Assembly: GCA_963812335.1 (NCBI GenBank)
Contig: CAWEUU010000005.1
Location: 124,001-188,000 of the forward strand
Direction of reading: 5' to 3'
Length of the DNA stretch: 64,000 bases
DNA from: VRUE01 sp963812335
GTDB taxonomy: Bacteria > Actinomycetota > Thermoleophilia > Solirubrobacterales > 70-9
This document shows, one piece after another, positions 27,920-36,661 of this stretch. Position 1 is the first letter of the stretch. Every line of letters starts with the position of its first letter. The position numbers and the translations under genes are program-made. The notes under the pieces are model-generated. The model was not told where the DNA came from and did not search any database. It saw only the letters and a list, made by a program, of their open reading frames with translations.

Positions 27920-29584
27920 ATGGACCAGTCCAAGAGCGCACAGCTCCTCCGTCCCGACTGGCTTCCGGCCGTCGGGCTCAGCGCCGTGCTCGCCACCGCG
28001 ATGCTCGTCTGGAACCCGCCGGTCGGCGACCTCGCCGCGCAGGTCTTCCGCACCGAGCTGTTCCAGCGCGGCGGCCTGGCGATCTGGAACGGCTCCTGGT
28101 ACGGCGGCCACTACACCCTCACCTACAGCGTCCTCTTCCCGCCGCTCGCGGCGCTGCTCGGGCCGCGGCTGGTCGGGACGCTGGCCGTCGTCGCCTCCTC
28201 CTACCTCTTCGACCGCCTCGTCCGCGACCGCTGGGGCGAGGCGGCGCGCTGGGCGACGCTCTGGTTCGCCGCCGGCGTGGTCACCCTCCTGGCCGACGGC
28301 CAGCTCACCTTCGCCCTGGGAGTCGTCTTCGCCCTGGCCTCCCTACGCGCCCTACAGCTCCACCGCACCGCGCTAGCACTTGGCGCCGCGGCCGCTTGCG
28401 CCCTCTCAAGTCCCGTAGCCGCCGTCTTCCTGGCCGGCGTGATCCTCGCCGCCGCATTCGACCCGGCCGTCTACGTCAAGCGCCTCTCCCGCGGGGGCCT
28501 CCTCCCCGACAGGACCCGCGGGCCAGCAGCCGCAGCGTGGGTCGCATCCGTCGCATTGGCATTGACCCTGATCCCCAACATCGCCTTCCCCGGCGCCGGC
28601 GAGTTCCCCTTCGCCTTCACCTCCTACCTGGCGATCCCGCTCTGGTGCGGCTCCGCCCTCTACATCACCGGCGGGCTCGGCGAGCAGGAGCGCCAGCTGC
28701 GCCGTGTGCTGCTCGCCTACCTGCTGGCGGCGACCGCGATCTGGCTTTTGCCGAACGCGATCGGCGGCAACGCGGTCCGTCTCGGCGCCCTCTTCGGCGG
28801 CCCGGTGCTCGCCGCCGTGATCCTCGCCCGCCGCCCCCGGGTCCCTGTCTGGTTCCTCGCCCTCTTCATCGCCGGGGGGCTCTACTGGCAGCTGACTGCG
28901 AGCGTCAACCAGATCGCCCGCAGCGTCGGCGATCCCTCGACCACCGGCTCCTACTTCGCCCCGCTTGCCGACTGGCTGCGCGAGAACGGCGGCGACGCGG
29001 CACGGATCGAGGTGCCGCCGACGGCGAACCACTGGGAGTCGGCCTACCTCGCGCCCGGCTTCGAACTGGCGCGCGGCTGGCTGCGCCAGCTCGACACGAC
29101 GCGGGACAACGTCTTCTACCGCGACGGGCGGCTCGGCGACCGCGCCTACCGCGCCTGGCTGCACGACAACGCGATCCGCTACGTGGCGCTGCCCGACGCC
29201 CCGCTCGACTACTCCTCGGTCGCGGAGCGGCGCCTGATCCTGAACACCCCGCCCTACCTGCTGCCGCGCTGGAGCAACGCCCACTGGCGCGTCTACGAGG
29301 TGCGCAACCCGGCACCGCTGGTGCAACCGCTCGGCGACGGCGCGGCGCGGATCCGCTCGATCAACCACAGCGGCTTCGCCCTCGACATCGACCGCCCGGG
29401 CCGCTTCCTCGTCCGCGTCGCCTTCACCCCCTACTGGTCGATCGCCCGCGGCCAGGGCTGCCTCGTCCGCCACGGCGACTGGACCCTGGCCCGCGCCAGC
29501 CGCCCCGGCGTCTTCCGCGTAGCCGCCGACTTCTCCCTGCCGCGCGCCTGGAACGCGGTAACCGGCGCGAAAAAGACCTGCTAG
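27920..29584 (+). CDS. Polytopic membrane protein, GT-C/PTPS-related type
   Basis: A 554-residue membrane protein. About nine to ten hydrophobic helices occupy residues 15-320 (for example LPAVGLSAVLATAMLVW, AALGAAAACALSSPVAAVFLAGVI, VPVWFLALFIAGGLYWQL), followed by an extracytoplasmic domain of about 200 residues. An early loop FQRGGLAIWNGSWYGGHYTLTYSVLFPPLAALLG resembles the first external loop of GT-C-like and PTPS-related membrane proteins, where acidic residues usually bind lipid-linked sugars. Activity is not assignable. Its 3' end overlaps the convergent E2 gene by 4 bp. Confidence 0.8.
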   Translation: MDQSKSAQLLRPDWLPAVGLSAVLATAMLVWNPPVGDLAAQVFRTELFQRGGLAIWNGSWYGGHYTLTYSVLFPPLAALLGPRLVGTLAVVASSYLFDRLVRDRWGEAARWATLWFAAGVVTLLADGQLTFALGVVFALASLRALQLHRTALALGAAAACALSSPVAAVFLAGVILAAAFDPAVYVKRLSRGGLLPDRTRGPAAAAWVASVALALTLIPNIAFPGAGEFPFAFTSYLAIPLWCGSALYITGGLGEQERQLRRVLLAYLLAATAIWLLPNAIGGNAVRLGALFGGPVLAAVILARRPRVPVWFLALFIAGGLYWQLTASVNQIARSVGDPSTTGSYFAPLADWLRENGGDAARIEVPPTANHWESAYLAPGFELARGWLRQLDTTRDNVFYRDGRLGDRAYRAWLHDNAIRYVALPDAPLDYSSVAERRLILNTPPYLLPRWSNAHWRVYEVRNPAPLVQPLGDGAARIRSINHSGFALDIDRPGRFLVRVAFTPYWSIARGQGCLVRHGDWTLARASRPGVFRVAADFSLPRAWNAVTGAKKTC

Positions 29585-30886
29585 AGGGCGAGGGAGAGCG
29601 GCTCTTCCAGCAACGCCTTGATCCGGGCGAGGAACTCGGCGGCGGGGGCGCCGTAGAGGATGCGGTGGTCGCAGGCGAGGTCGACCTGCATCAGCTGAGC
29701 GGTGGCCACCTCGCCGTCGCGGACGACGGGCCGCTCCTCGATCGCGCCGACGGCGAGGATCGCCGCCTGCGGCGGGTTGATCACGGCGGAGAAGCCGTCG
29801 ATCCCGTACATGCCCAGGTTGGAGACGGTGAACGTCGCGCCGGAGAGCTCCGGCGGCGTGATCTGCCCCTCGCGCACCTTCTTCGCCAGCGCCCGCGACT
29901 CGGTCGAGATCTGGCGCAGCCCCTTGCGGTCGGCGTCGAACAGGGTGGGGACGATCAGCGTGTCCTCGGCAGCCACTGCGACGCCGACGTTGACCCGCGA
30001 GTAGAGCTCGAAGCGGCCGTCGCGGTAGGCGCCGTTGGCGCGCGGGTGCTCGCGCAGCGCCAGCGCACAGGCCTTGACCACCATGTCGTTGAACGAGGGC
30101 ACCGGGTCCCCCTCGCCCGCCGCCTCCTTCAACAGCGCCCGCCCGGCAACCGCCCGGCTCATGTCCACCGAGGCGCGCAGGTAGAAGTGCGGCGCCGTCG
30201 CCTTCGACTCCGACATCCGCCGCGCGATCACCTGCTGCGTCTTCGACAGCTCCTCGTAGGAGGTTTTCCCCTTCGCGGTTTCCGACCCACGACCGTCAGC
30301 AGCAACTGCCTGCGGCTGAGCAGCAGCAGCCGCCTCGCTCGCTGGCTCCGCAGCCGTCTCCCCGTCGGGCTCCGCCTGCTCCACATCAACCCTGATGATC
30401 CGTCCGCCCGGCCCCGATCCCTCCAGCCGAGAGAGATCGAGCCCTTTGTCCTTGGCCATCCGCCGTGCGATCGGCGACGCTTTCGGCCGGTCCCCATTGC
30501 CATCTCCGCGGGTGGCGGGGAGGATGTCCCCGCCCCGACGCGGCGTCCATTTTTCGCCCCTCAGACTCAGCGAGAGAAGACTTGTCCTCTGGCGAAAAAC
30601 CCAGCGACGGGGCGGGGACCTCCTCCGCGACAGGACCCGCGGCCGAGGCCCCCGAATCCCCGACCCGCGCAATCGGCTCGCCGATAGCAACCGTCTCACC
30701 CTCATCAACCAAAATCTCAGTCAGCGTCCCCGCCAGATCGGATTCGTAGGCCATATTCGCCTTGTCCGTCTCGATTTCCACCAGCTCGTCCCCCACGGCG
30801 ATCTCATCCCCAACCTTCTTCAGCCACTGAAGAACAGTCCCCTCCTCCATCGAGTCGGACAATCTGGGCATCACCACGTCAGCCAT
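29581..30886 (-). CDS. pdhC: Dihydrolipoamide acyltransferase (E2) of pyruvate dehydrogenase, with a frameshift in the linker
   Basis: The E2 core enzyme spread over two frames. The first frame (from ATG at 30886) gives a complete lipoyl domain, MADVVMPRLSDSMEEGTVLQ...EIETDKANMAYESD (lipoyl Lys42), and a Pro/Ala-rich linker. The second frame carries the E1/E3-binding domain (ASPIARRMAKDKGLDLSRL) and the catalytic domain (SYEELSKTQQVIARRMSESKATAPHFYL...), ending in CDHRILYGAPAAEFLARI. Removing one base from the A5 run at 30550-30554 (minus strand CGAAAAATGG) would join the frames, so an indel error or a recent mutation is likely. The active-site motif reads DHRxxYG instead of DHRxxDG. Confidence 0.88.
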
Positions 30887-30913
30887 TGGCGGTCCTTCCG
30901 AAAGCTTTCGAAG

Positions 30914-31044
30914 GGGAGGGTCGGGGGTGTCCCGTCAGTGCCTCGCGAAGCGGCCCCGGCTGGGTGGTCCTTGCCGCGAAGCGGCAGAAGATTTCACCGC
31001 CGAAGGCGGTGATGGGCAGCTGACGGGACACCCCCGACCCTCCC
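30914..31044. repeat. Large cruciform-type inverted repeat between the E1 beta and E2 genes
   Basis: A perfect 24-bp inverted repeat (30914-30937 and 31021-31044; arm core GGGTGTCCCGTCA and its complement) encloses 83 bp that themselves contain at least two hairpins: GCCGC-GAA-GCGGC (30976-30988) and CACCGCC-GAA-GGCGGTG (30998-31014). It fills almost the whole gap between the two genes, and GAAAGCTTTC lies just outside the left arm. Nothing codes for protein here. It looks like a REP/MITE-like or structured RNA element, not a simple terminator. Confidence 0.85.
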
Positions 31045-31045
31045 A

Positions 31046-32053
31046 TCACAAGCTCCCCTCAAGCGCCGCCAAAGCAGCCTGCACCACATGCTCCTCATGC
31101 GGAATGGCCGCCTGCTCGAGCCGTTTCGAGTAGGGCATAGGAACGTCTGCGCCGGTCACCCGCTGGACCGGCGCATCGAGGTGGTCGAATGCCTGCTCGG
31201 TAATCAGCGTTGCGAGGTTGGCGCCGACACCGCCGTGCGGCCAGCCCTCCTCGACGATCACCGCGCGGTTGGTCTTGCGCACCGACTCGACGATCGTGTC
31301 GAGGTCGAGCGGGCGCAGCGTGCGCGGGTCGATCACCTCGGCCTCGACCCCGTGCTCGTGCGACAGCGCCCGCGCCGCGTCCTCGGCCACGTGGGCCATC
31401 TTCAGGATGCCGATGATCGTCACGTCGGTGCCCTCGCGCCGCACCGCCGCTTCGCCGAATCGCAGCAGGCCACCGTCGCCGTTCGCGTCCCCGTCGCCAT
31501 CGGTGACCTCGCCCCGTGCCCCGTAGAGGCTCTCGTGCTCGATGAAGACCACCGGGTTGTCGTTGCGGATCGCAGCCTTCAGCAGCGCCTTGCCGTCGGC
31601 CGGGGTGGAGGGGCAGGCGACGAGCAGCCCCGGCACCTGCAGGTACAGGGCCTCGAAGCTGTGCGAGTGGGTCGGCCCGAGCTGATGCCCGCCGCCGCCC
31701 GGCATGCGGATCGTCAGCGGCACCCGCGCCTGGCCGTTGAACATGTAGGGGATCGCGGCGGCGTGGTTGACGATCTGGTCCAGCGCCAGCAGCGAGAAGT
31801 TGACCGTCATCAACTCGACCACCGGCCGCAGCCCGCCCATCGCCGCGCCGACCCCGGCGCCGACGATCGTGTTCTCGGAGATCGGCGTGTCGCGCACGCG
31901 CCGCTCTCCGAACTCCTCCAGCAGCCCTTCGGTCACCTTGAAGGCGCCTTCGAACACACCGACGTCCTCGCCCATCACCAGCACCGCCTCGTCGCGCCGC
32001 ATCTCCTCGGCCATCGCGTCGCGCAGCGCCTCTCGCATCCGCAGCGTCGCCAT
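31046..32053 (-). CDS. pdhB: Pyruvate dehydrogenase E1 component, beta subunit
   Basis: A 335-residue transketolase-like beta subunit: MATLRMREALRDAMAEEMRRDEAVLVMGEDVGVFEGAFKVTEGL, ISENTIVGAGVGAAMGGLRPVVELM, PGGGGHQLGPTHSHSFEAL and the C-terminal transketolase fold (DVTIIGILKMAHVAEDAA, VIVEEGWPHGGVGANLATLI). With the alpha subunit it decarboxylates pyruvate using thiamine diphosphate. Its ATG overlaps the alpha-subunit stop codon by 1 bp (TGATG). A branched-chain 2-oxoacid substrate cannot be excluded from the E1 sequence alone. Confidence 0.93.
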   Translation of the reverse strand: MATLRMREALRDAMAEEMRRDEAVLVMGEDVGVFEGAFKVTEGLLEEFGERRVRDTPISENTIVGAGVGAAMGGLRPVVELMTVNFSLLALDQIVNHAAAIPYMFNGQARVPLTIRMPGGGGHQLGPTHSHSFEALYLQVPGLLVACPSTPADGKALLKAAIRNDNPVVFIEHESLYGARGEVTDGDGDANGDGGLLRFGEAAVRREGTDVTIIGILKMAHVAEDAARALSHEHGVEAEVIDPRTLRPLDLDTIVESVRKTNRAVIVEEGWPHGGVGANLATLITEQAFDHLDAPVQRVTGADVPMPYSKRLEQAAIPHEEHVVQAALAALEGSL

Positions 32054-33252
32054 CAGTCCTCGCCCTCCTCGACCTCGCCGGAGACTTCCGGCTCGACACC
32101 CTCCTGGGCGTCGCCCTGCTCGGCTGGATTCGGCCTGGCCTGAGGGCGCGGGCCGTCCGGCTGCCCCCCGTATGCCGCACCCGCCTCGGCCAGCTCGCGC
32201 GCGGCCTGCGGCATTTCCTCCCCGCGCTCGCCGCGGTGTGGCTCGGGGCTGCGCTCGTCGACCGCGTACCAGCCGGCCTCCTGCTCGACCACGTAGAGGC
32301 TCTCGTAGAGGCTGTCGAGCGCCGGCTCGGGCGAGGCCTCGGCGAACTCGACCGCCGCTTTAATCTGCTCGTCGGCGTTGTCGCGCACCTCCTGCACCTC
32401 GCGCTCGCCGAGCACGCCGGCATCGACGCAGCGCTGTGCGAAGGACTCGATCGGGTCTTTGCGCTGCCACTCCTCGACCTCCTCGCGCCTGCGGTAGACC
32501 TCGGGGTCGGCCGCGGAGTGGCCGCGGTAGCGGTAGGTGAAGGCCTCGAGCAGGGTCGGGCGCCGCTCCTCGCGCGCCTGCCGGATCCCCTCGGCGACGC
32601 CCTCGCGCACCGCGATCACGTCCATACCGTCGATCCGCTCGCCGGAGATGCCGTAGCCCTCGGCCTTCTTGGAGAGATCGGTCTGGGCGGAGTGGCGCTC
32701 GACCGAGGTGCCCATCCCGTAGAGGTTGTTCTCGACCAGGAAGAAGACCGGCAGCGACCAGAGCGCCGCCAGGTTCATCGTCTCGCCGAAGTTGCCGGTG
32801 TTGGAGGCGCCGTCGCCGAACATGCAGACGGTCACCGCGTCTTCGCCCTTGTACTCGGAGGAGAGCGCCAGGCCGGCGGCGATCGGCAGGTTGCCGCCGA
32901 CGATCCCGTAGCCGCCCATGAAGCGCTTCTCGCGGTCGAAGATGTGCATCGAGCCTCCGCGGCCGCGACTGGTCCCGTCGACCCGGCCGAACAGCTCCGC
33001 CATCACCCGCTTCGGCTCGGTGCCGCGGGCGATCGCGTGCCCGTGCGTGCGGTAGGTGCCGATCAGGTAGTCCTCGTCGCGCATCACCGAGGTGGTGCCG
33101 ACGATCGTCGCCTCCTCGCCGATCGCCAGGTGCAGGAAGCCGCCGGCTTTCGCCCGTTGGTACTGGCGGCCGGCCTCCTCCTCGAAGCGCCGGATCAGCG
33201 ACATCCGCGCGAGCAACTCGTAGCAGGTGCCGGCGTCGGGCAGATCGGCCAT
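32053..33252 (-). CDS. pdhA: Pyruvate dehydrogenase E1 component, alpha subunit
   Basis: A 399-residue alpha subunit. The thiamine-diphosphate motif GDGASNTGNFGETMNLAALWSLPVFFLVENN is intact, as are GRGGSMHIFDREKRFMGGYGIVGG and the phosphorylation-loop-type YRYRGHSAADPEVYRRREEVEEW. The C-terminal 70 residues are an acidic, disordered extension (about from SPEPHRGERGEEM) not present in most homologues. Start: MADLPDAGTCYELLARMSLIRRFEEE. It stands downstream of the DsbA-like gene and is coupled to pdhB. Confidence 0.94.
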   Translation of the reverse strand: MADLPDAGTCYELLARMSLIRRFEEEAGRQYQRAKAGGFLHLAIGEEATIVGTTSVMRDEDYLIGTYRTHGHAIARGTEPKRVMAELFGRVDGTSRGRGGSMHIFDREKRFMGGYGIVGGNLPIAAGLALSSEYKGEDAVTVCMFGDGASNTGNFGETMNLAALWSLPVFFLVENNLYGMGTSVERHSAQTDLSKKAEGYGISGERIDGMDVIAVREGVAEGIRQAREERRPTLLEAFTYRYRGHSAADPEVYRRREEVEEWQRKDPIESFAQRCVDAGVLGEREVQEVRDNADEQIKAAVEFAEASPEPALDSLYESLYVVEQEAGWYAVDERSPEPHRGERGEEMPQAARELAEAGAAYGGQPDGPRPQARPNPAEQGDAQEGVEPEVSGEVEEGED

Positions 33253-33262
33253 TGCAGCCACC

Positions 33263-33862
33263 TTAGCTAGCGGCGGCGACCGCCTCCTCCAGCCGGTCGT
33301 CACCCCAGAAGACCTGCTCGCCGACGACGATCGAGGGCACGCCGATCACGCCGCGCTCGGCGGCGGCGTCGGTCGCCCCGCGCAGGGCGCGCTTGACGCT
33401 TTCGGTCCCGGCCGCCTTGGCGACGGCATTCGGGTGCAGCTCGCAGGCTGCGGCGGCGATCAGCACATTGTCGTGCTCGCTCAGGTCGCGCCCCGCGGCG
33501 AACTGCTGGCGGAAGGCGGCGAGGGCGAAGGAGACCGTACGGCCGGTCTGCTTGGCGAATGTCGCGACCCGCATCGCGAACAGCATGTTGCCCGGCCACG
33601 GCTCCGGCCAGGCGAGTCGCGCCAGCCCGTACTCGCCGGCGCGCCGCTCGACCTCGGCGATGCCCGCCTCGCGCTCGGGCCCGTTGCCCCAGGAGTCGCG
33701 GCCGAAGCGCTGGAAGAGCCCGCCGAGCAGGACCGGCTGCCACTCCGGCTGCTCCAGCTCGGCGTCGGTGAAGGCGCCGCTGATCCGCTCCGCGGTCAGG
33801 TACGCGTAGGGCGAGCCCAGGTCGAAGTAGAAGGTCGCCCTAGGCGTGGATGGCCCAGCCAT
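33263..33862 (-). CDS. DsbA-like thioredoxin-fold protein (2-hydroxychromene-2-carboxylate isomerase type)
   Basis: A 199-residue protein of the DSBA/GST-kappa superfamily. The N-terminal strand-loop ATFYFDLGSPYAYLTAERI has a Ser where DsbA proteins have CxxC, as in HCCA isomerases; the C-terminal cis-Pro segment GVIGVPSIVVGEQVFWGDDRLEEAV is typical. A glutathione- or other thiol-dependent isomerase role is known in the family; the substrate here is unknown. The gene sits between lpd and pdhA, overlapping the lpd 3' end by 23 bp, so it is carried on the pyruvate dehydrogenase transcript. Confidence 0.85.
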   Translation of the reverse strand: MAGPSTPRATFYFDLGSPYAYLTAERISGAFTDAELEQPEWQPVLLGGLFQRFGRDSWGNGPEREAGIAEVERRAGEYGLARLAWPEPWPGNMLFAMRVATFAKQTGRTVSFALAAFRQQFAAGRDLSEHDNVLIAAAACELHPNAVAKAAGTESVKRALRGATDAAAERGVIGVPSIVVGEQVFWGDDRLEEAVAAAS

Positions 33863-35207
33863 CGACAGCCCGTGCCGCGTCGAGCACCGCCTCGGAGATC
33901 GTCGGGTGCGGATGGACGATCTGCGCCAGCTCCTGGTATCCGCCCTCCAGCGCCATCGTCGCAACCAGCTCAGCGATCATGTCGCAGGCGCGGTTGCCGA
34001 CGATGTGGGCGCCGAGGATCTCGCCGTACTTGGAATCGACGACGAGCTTGACCAGGCCGTCTTTGTCGTCGTAGACGGTTGCGCCGCCGACCCCGCCGAG
34101 CTTCTGCTTGCCCACCTTGACCTCGTGCCCGGCCTCCTTGGCCGCTGCCTCGGTGAGCCCGACGCTGGCGACCTGCGGGTGGCAGAAGGTGGCTCCGGCG
34201 ATGAGGTTCTGGTCGACCGGATGGGGATTCTCGCCGGCCGCGTGCTCAACCGCGACGACGCCTTCCTCGGAAGCCTTGTGGGCGAGCGCCTTGGCGTTGA
34301 CCAGGTCGCCGATCGCGTAGACCTTGGCGTTTGAGGTGCGGCCGTACTCGTCGACCTTGACCTTGCCGTTGTCCTCCATCTCCACCCCGGCGCCCTCGAG
34401 CCCGAGCCCCTCGACGTCGGCGCCGCGGCCGCCGGCGACGCAGAGGTAGTCGACCTCGGCGCTCTCACCGCCGTACTTGAACTTGACCGACTTGCCGCCG
34501 ACCTCGACGTCCTCGACCGGGCTGCCGGTCGAGATCGCGATGTTCTGCTTCTTGAAGGCCCGCTCGACCACCCGCGCCATGTCCTTGTCCTCGGCCGGCA
34601 GGATCTGGTCGAGCATCTCGATCAGCAGCACCTCGGTGCCGAAGCGGCCGTAGGCGGAAGCGAGCTCGCAGCCCGAGGCGCCGGCGCCGACCACGGCGAT
34701 CTTCTTCGGCCGCTCGGCCAGCGACCAGGCCCCCCAGGTGTCGAGCACGCGGTCGCCGAACTCGACCCCGGGGATCGGCCGCGCAACCGAGCCGGTGGCG
34801 AGGATCACGCTGCCGGCCTCGTAGACCTCGTCGCCGACCTTCACGTCGCCGTCGGCGGTGAGCGAGCCGTCGCCCTCGATCAGCTTGACCTTGTTCTTGT
34901 CCCAGAGCATCTTGACGCCGTCGGAGAGCGATTCGGAAACAGCGGCGCGGCGCTTGCCGAGGGCGTCCCAATCGAGCGAGACGTCCTTGGCGACGACGCC
35001 GAGCTCGGCGCTGTCGCGGGCCTGGTCGTAGATCTCCGCCGTGCGCAGCACCGTCTTCGCCGGGATGCAGGCGTAGTTGAGGCAGCGGCCGCCCGGCTTG
35101 TCGCGCTCGACCACGGCGGTCTTCTTGCCGAGCTGCGCGGCACGGATCGCGGCGACGTAGCCGCCGGGCCCGCCGCCGATGACGATCGTGTCGAAGGATT
35201 CAGCCAA
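33840..35207 (-). CDS. lpd: Dihydrolipoamide dehydrogenase (E3)
   Basis: A 455-residue FAD enzyme that reoxidises dihydrolipoyl groups of E2. FAD motif IVIGGGPGGYVAAIRAAQLG, redox-active disulfide RCLNYACIPAKT (Cys-x4-Cys; most homologues have TCLNxGC), NAD motif VVGAGASGCELASAYGRFG, central FAD contact VYAIGDLVNAKALAHKASEEG and the C-terminal catalytic IVHPHPTISEAV. It is the first gene of the presumed operon lpd, dsbA-like, pdhA, pdhB, repeat element, pdhC. Confidence 0.97.
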   Translation of the reverse strand: MAESFDTIVIGGGPGGYVAAIRAAQLGKKTAVVERDKPGGRCLNYACIPAKTVLRTAEIYDQARDSAELGVVAKDVSLDWDALGKRRAAVSESLSDGVKMLWDKNKVKLIEGDGSLTADGDVKVGDEVYEAGSVILATGSVARPIPGVEFGDRVLDTWGAWSLAERPKKIAVVGAGASGCELASAYGRFGTEVLLIEMLDQILPAEDKDMARVVERAFKKQNIAISTGSPVEDVEVGGKSVKFKYGGESAEVDYLCVAGGRGADVEGLGLEGAGVEMEDNGKVKVDEYGRTSNAKVYAIGDLVNAKALAHKASEEGVVAVEHAAGENPHPVDQNLIAGATFCHPQVASVGLTEAAAKEAGHEVKVGKQKLGGVGGATVYDDKDGLVKLVVDSKYGEILGAHIVGNRACDMIAELVATMALEGGYQELAQIVHPHPTISEAVLDAARAVDGWAIHA

Positions 35208-35318
35208 GAGGTTCTGAGCCTATAGGACATAAACCGCCGCCTCCTCCGCTTCGCGTCCGGGGGCGGCGGCTGCGCGCCACATCGGCCCCGCTCGCGGAGA
35301 ATCAGATCGTGACGCTCG

Positions 35319-35834
35319 CTAATGCGGCGGACGACTGGGCATCTGGATCCGCGCCATCGCCTTGACCATGAAATAGAAGAAGGAGCCGGCGACGGCGAGC
35401 AGGCCGAAGGTTACGGCGAACTGGCCGACGCTCGAGGCCTGCACGGCGAGGCCGAAGACGGCGCTGAAAATAAGGAAGACGAGCAGCAGCTGAAAGCCGA
35501 GCACGGCCCAGTAGCGGGCGCGCCACATGCCCCACGACATCACGCCCATGATCAGCGCCGGCGCCAGCACCTGGGCGAGCTCCGGCTTCTTGCCGTCGAC
35601 CTCGGCGCCGGCCAGGTAGCCGATCAGGATCGAGGCGGCGATCAGGCCGGCGACGACCGCGCCCAGCGTCACCACCAACGGCCGCTCGCCCTCGGCCAGC
35701 GGCTCGAGGCTCTCGCGCACCTCCTGGTTGCGCTGCTCGGCCCGGGCGTAGCCGCGCTCCATCCGCTCGCGCGGGGTCGCCGCCTCGCCGCCGCGCTGCT
35801 TGCGCTTGCGCGGCTCGCCGCCACTCTCAGCCAC
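35319..35834 (-). CDS. Four-helix membrane protein of unknown function
   Basis: A 171-residue protein: a basic and charged cytosolic N-terminus (PRKRKQRGGEAATPRERMERGYARAEQRNQEVRESLEPL) then about four hydrophobic helices (LVVTLGAVVAGLIAASILIGYLA, VLAPALIMGVMSWGMW, YWAVLGFQLLLVFLIFSAVFGLA, FGLLAVAGSFFYFMVKAMA). No recognised domain. The start overlaps the end of thiE by 8 bp, so it is probably on the same transcript; a thiamine-related role is only a guess. Confidence 0.75.
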   Translation of the reverse strand: MAESGGEPRKRKQRGGEAATPRERMERGYARAEQRNQEVRESLEPLAEGERPLVVTLGAVVAGLIAASILIGYLAGAEVDGKKPELAQVLAPALIMGVMSWGMWRARYWAVLGFQLLLVFLIFSAVFGLAVQASSVGQFAVTFGLLAVAGSFFYFMVKAMARIQMPSRPPH

Positions 35835-36513
35835 CGGGCGCTGCCTCCCCGGCGACCGCGAGGGCGGCGCGCAGCGCCTCCGCCTCCGCCAGCGGATCCT
35901 CGGCGTCGCGGATCGCCCGCACTGCGCCGAGCCGGCGCGCCCCGGCGGCGACGACCTCGGCCGCGTTGGCCGGTTCGATCCCGCCGATCGCGAAGAAGGG
36001 GTGGGGGGCGTGCGCCGTGGCGTGCTCGACCAGGCCGAGGCCGACGCCGGGCCGACCGGCTTTCGTCGGCGTCTCCCAGATCGGCCCCACGCTCACGTAG
36101 TCGACCGCGGATCGCCCGCTGGCGGCCAATTGATCCTTTGAGTGCGTGGAAAGACCGATGATCTTCTCCGGTCCAAGGATTTCCCGAGCCTCCTCCACCG
36201 GCATGTCGTCCTGTCCCAGATGAACACCATCCGCATTACAGGTTTGGGCGAGGTATGGGTCGTCGTTGACGATGAAGAGGGCGCTGTAGGTGTCACAGAG
36301 GCGGCGGAAGGTCTGCGCCGAGCGCTCGACCCCCTCGCGCCCCAGCTCCTTCTCGCGCAGCTGGACGATGTCGACACCGCCGTTCAGCGCCGCCTGCAGG
36401 AGCGCTTCGGGCTCGTGACCGCCGGGCAGCGCCTCGCAGACGAAGTAGAGCCGCGCCGTGCGCAGCCGCTCGCGCCGCAGCGGTCCGTGTGCCTCGGGTG
36501 GCGCCAGGCTCAT
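35827..36513 (-). CDS. thiE: Thiamine-phosphate synthase
   Basis: A 228-residue TIM-barrel enzyme joining HMP diphosphate and thiazole phosphate. Motifs: VDIVQLREKELGREG, LFIVNDDPYLAQTCNADGVHLGQDDMPVEEAR, IIGLSTHSKDQL, DYVSVGPIWETPTKAG (diphosphate binding) and FFAIGGIEPANAAEVVAAGARRLGAVRAI. It is transcribed away from the TPP riboswitch and thiO-thiSG, whose start lies 148 bp away; no second riboswitch is evident on its own side. Confidence 0.96.
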   Translation of the reverse strand: MSLAPPEAHGPLRRERLRTARLYFVCEALPGGHEPEALLQAALNGGVDIVQLREKELGREGVERSAQTFRRLCDTYSALFIVNDDPYLAQTCNADGVHLGQDDMPVEEAREILGPEKIIGLSTHSKDQLAASGRSAVDYVSVGPIWETPTKAGRPGVGLGLVEHATAHAPHPFFAIGGIEPANAAEVVAAGARRLGAVRAIRDAEDPLAEAEALRAALAVAGEAAPGG

Positions 36514-36573
36514 TACCCGATCTTAGGCGCCGGGACCGCTTGCCAGCGCGGGGAGACGGGTACCATCGAGGTA

Positions 36574-36660
36574 ATACGGGAGCCCCACCAGGGCTGAGAG
36601 GGTGGCATCGAGGCCACCGACCGTCTGGACCTGATCCGGGTAATGCCGGCGGAGGCAAGT
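36574..36660 (+). ncRNA. TPP (THI-box) riboswitch
   Basis: Conserved blocks of the thiamine-diphosphate aptamer are readable in order: GGGAGCCCCACCAGGGCTGAGA (CTGAGA core, 36594-36599), a P3-type stem GGTGGC...GCCACC, then ACCTGATCCGGGTAATGCC (pyrophosphate-sensor side) and GGCGGAGGCAAG closing the aptamer. It precedes thiO by 1-2 nt. GGAGG at 36651-36655 inside the last element is also the Shine-Dalgarno for the TTG start at 36662, so ligand binding would directly mask the ribosome site (translational control). Confidence 0.95.
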
Positions 36661-36661
36661 C

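Noticed and set aside
27889..30687. Plus-strand open frame of 932 codons
   Set aside because: It runs through the membrane protein gene in another frame and antisense to the E2 gene; composition is Arg/Pro/Ala-rich without any motif.
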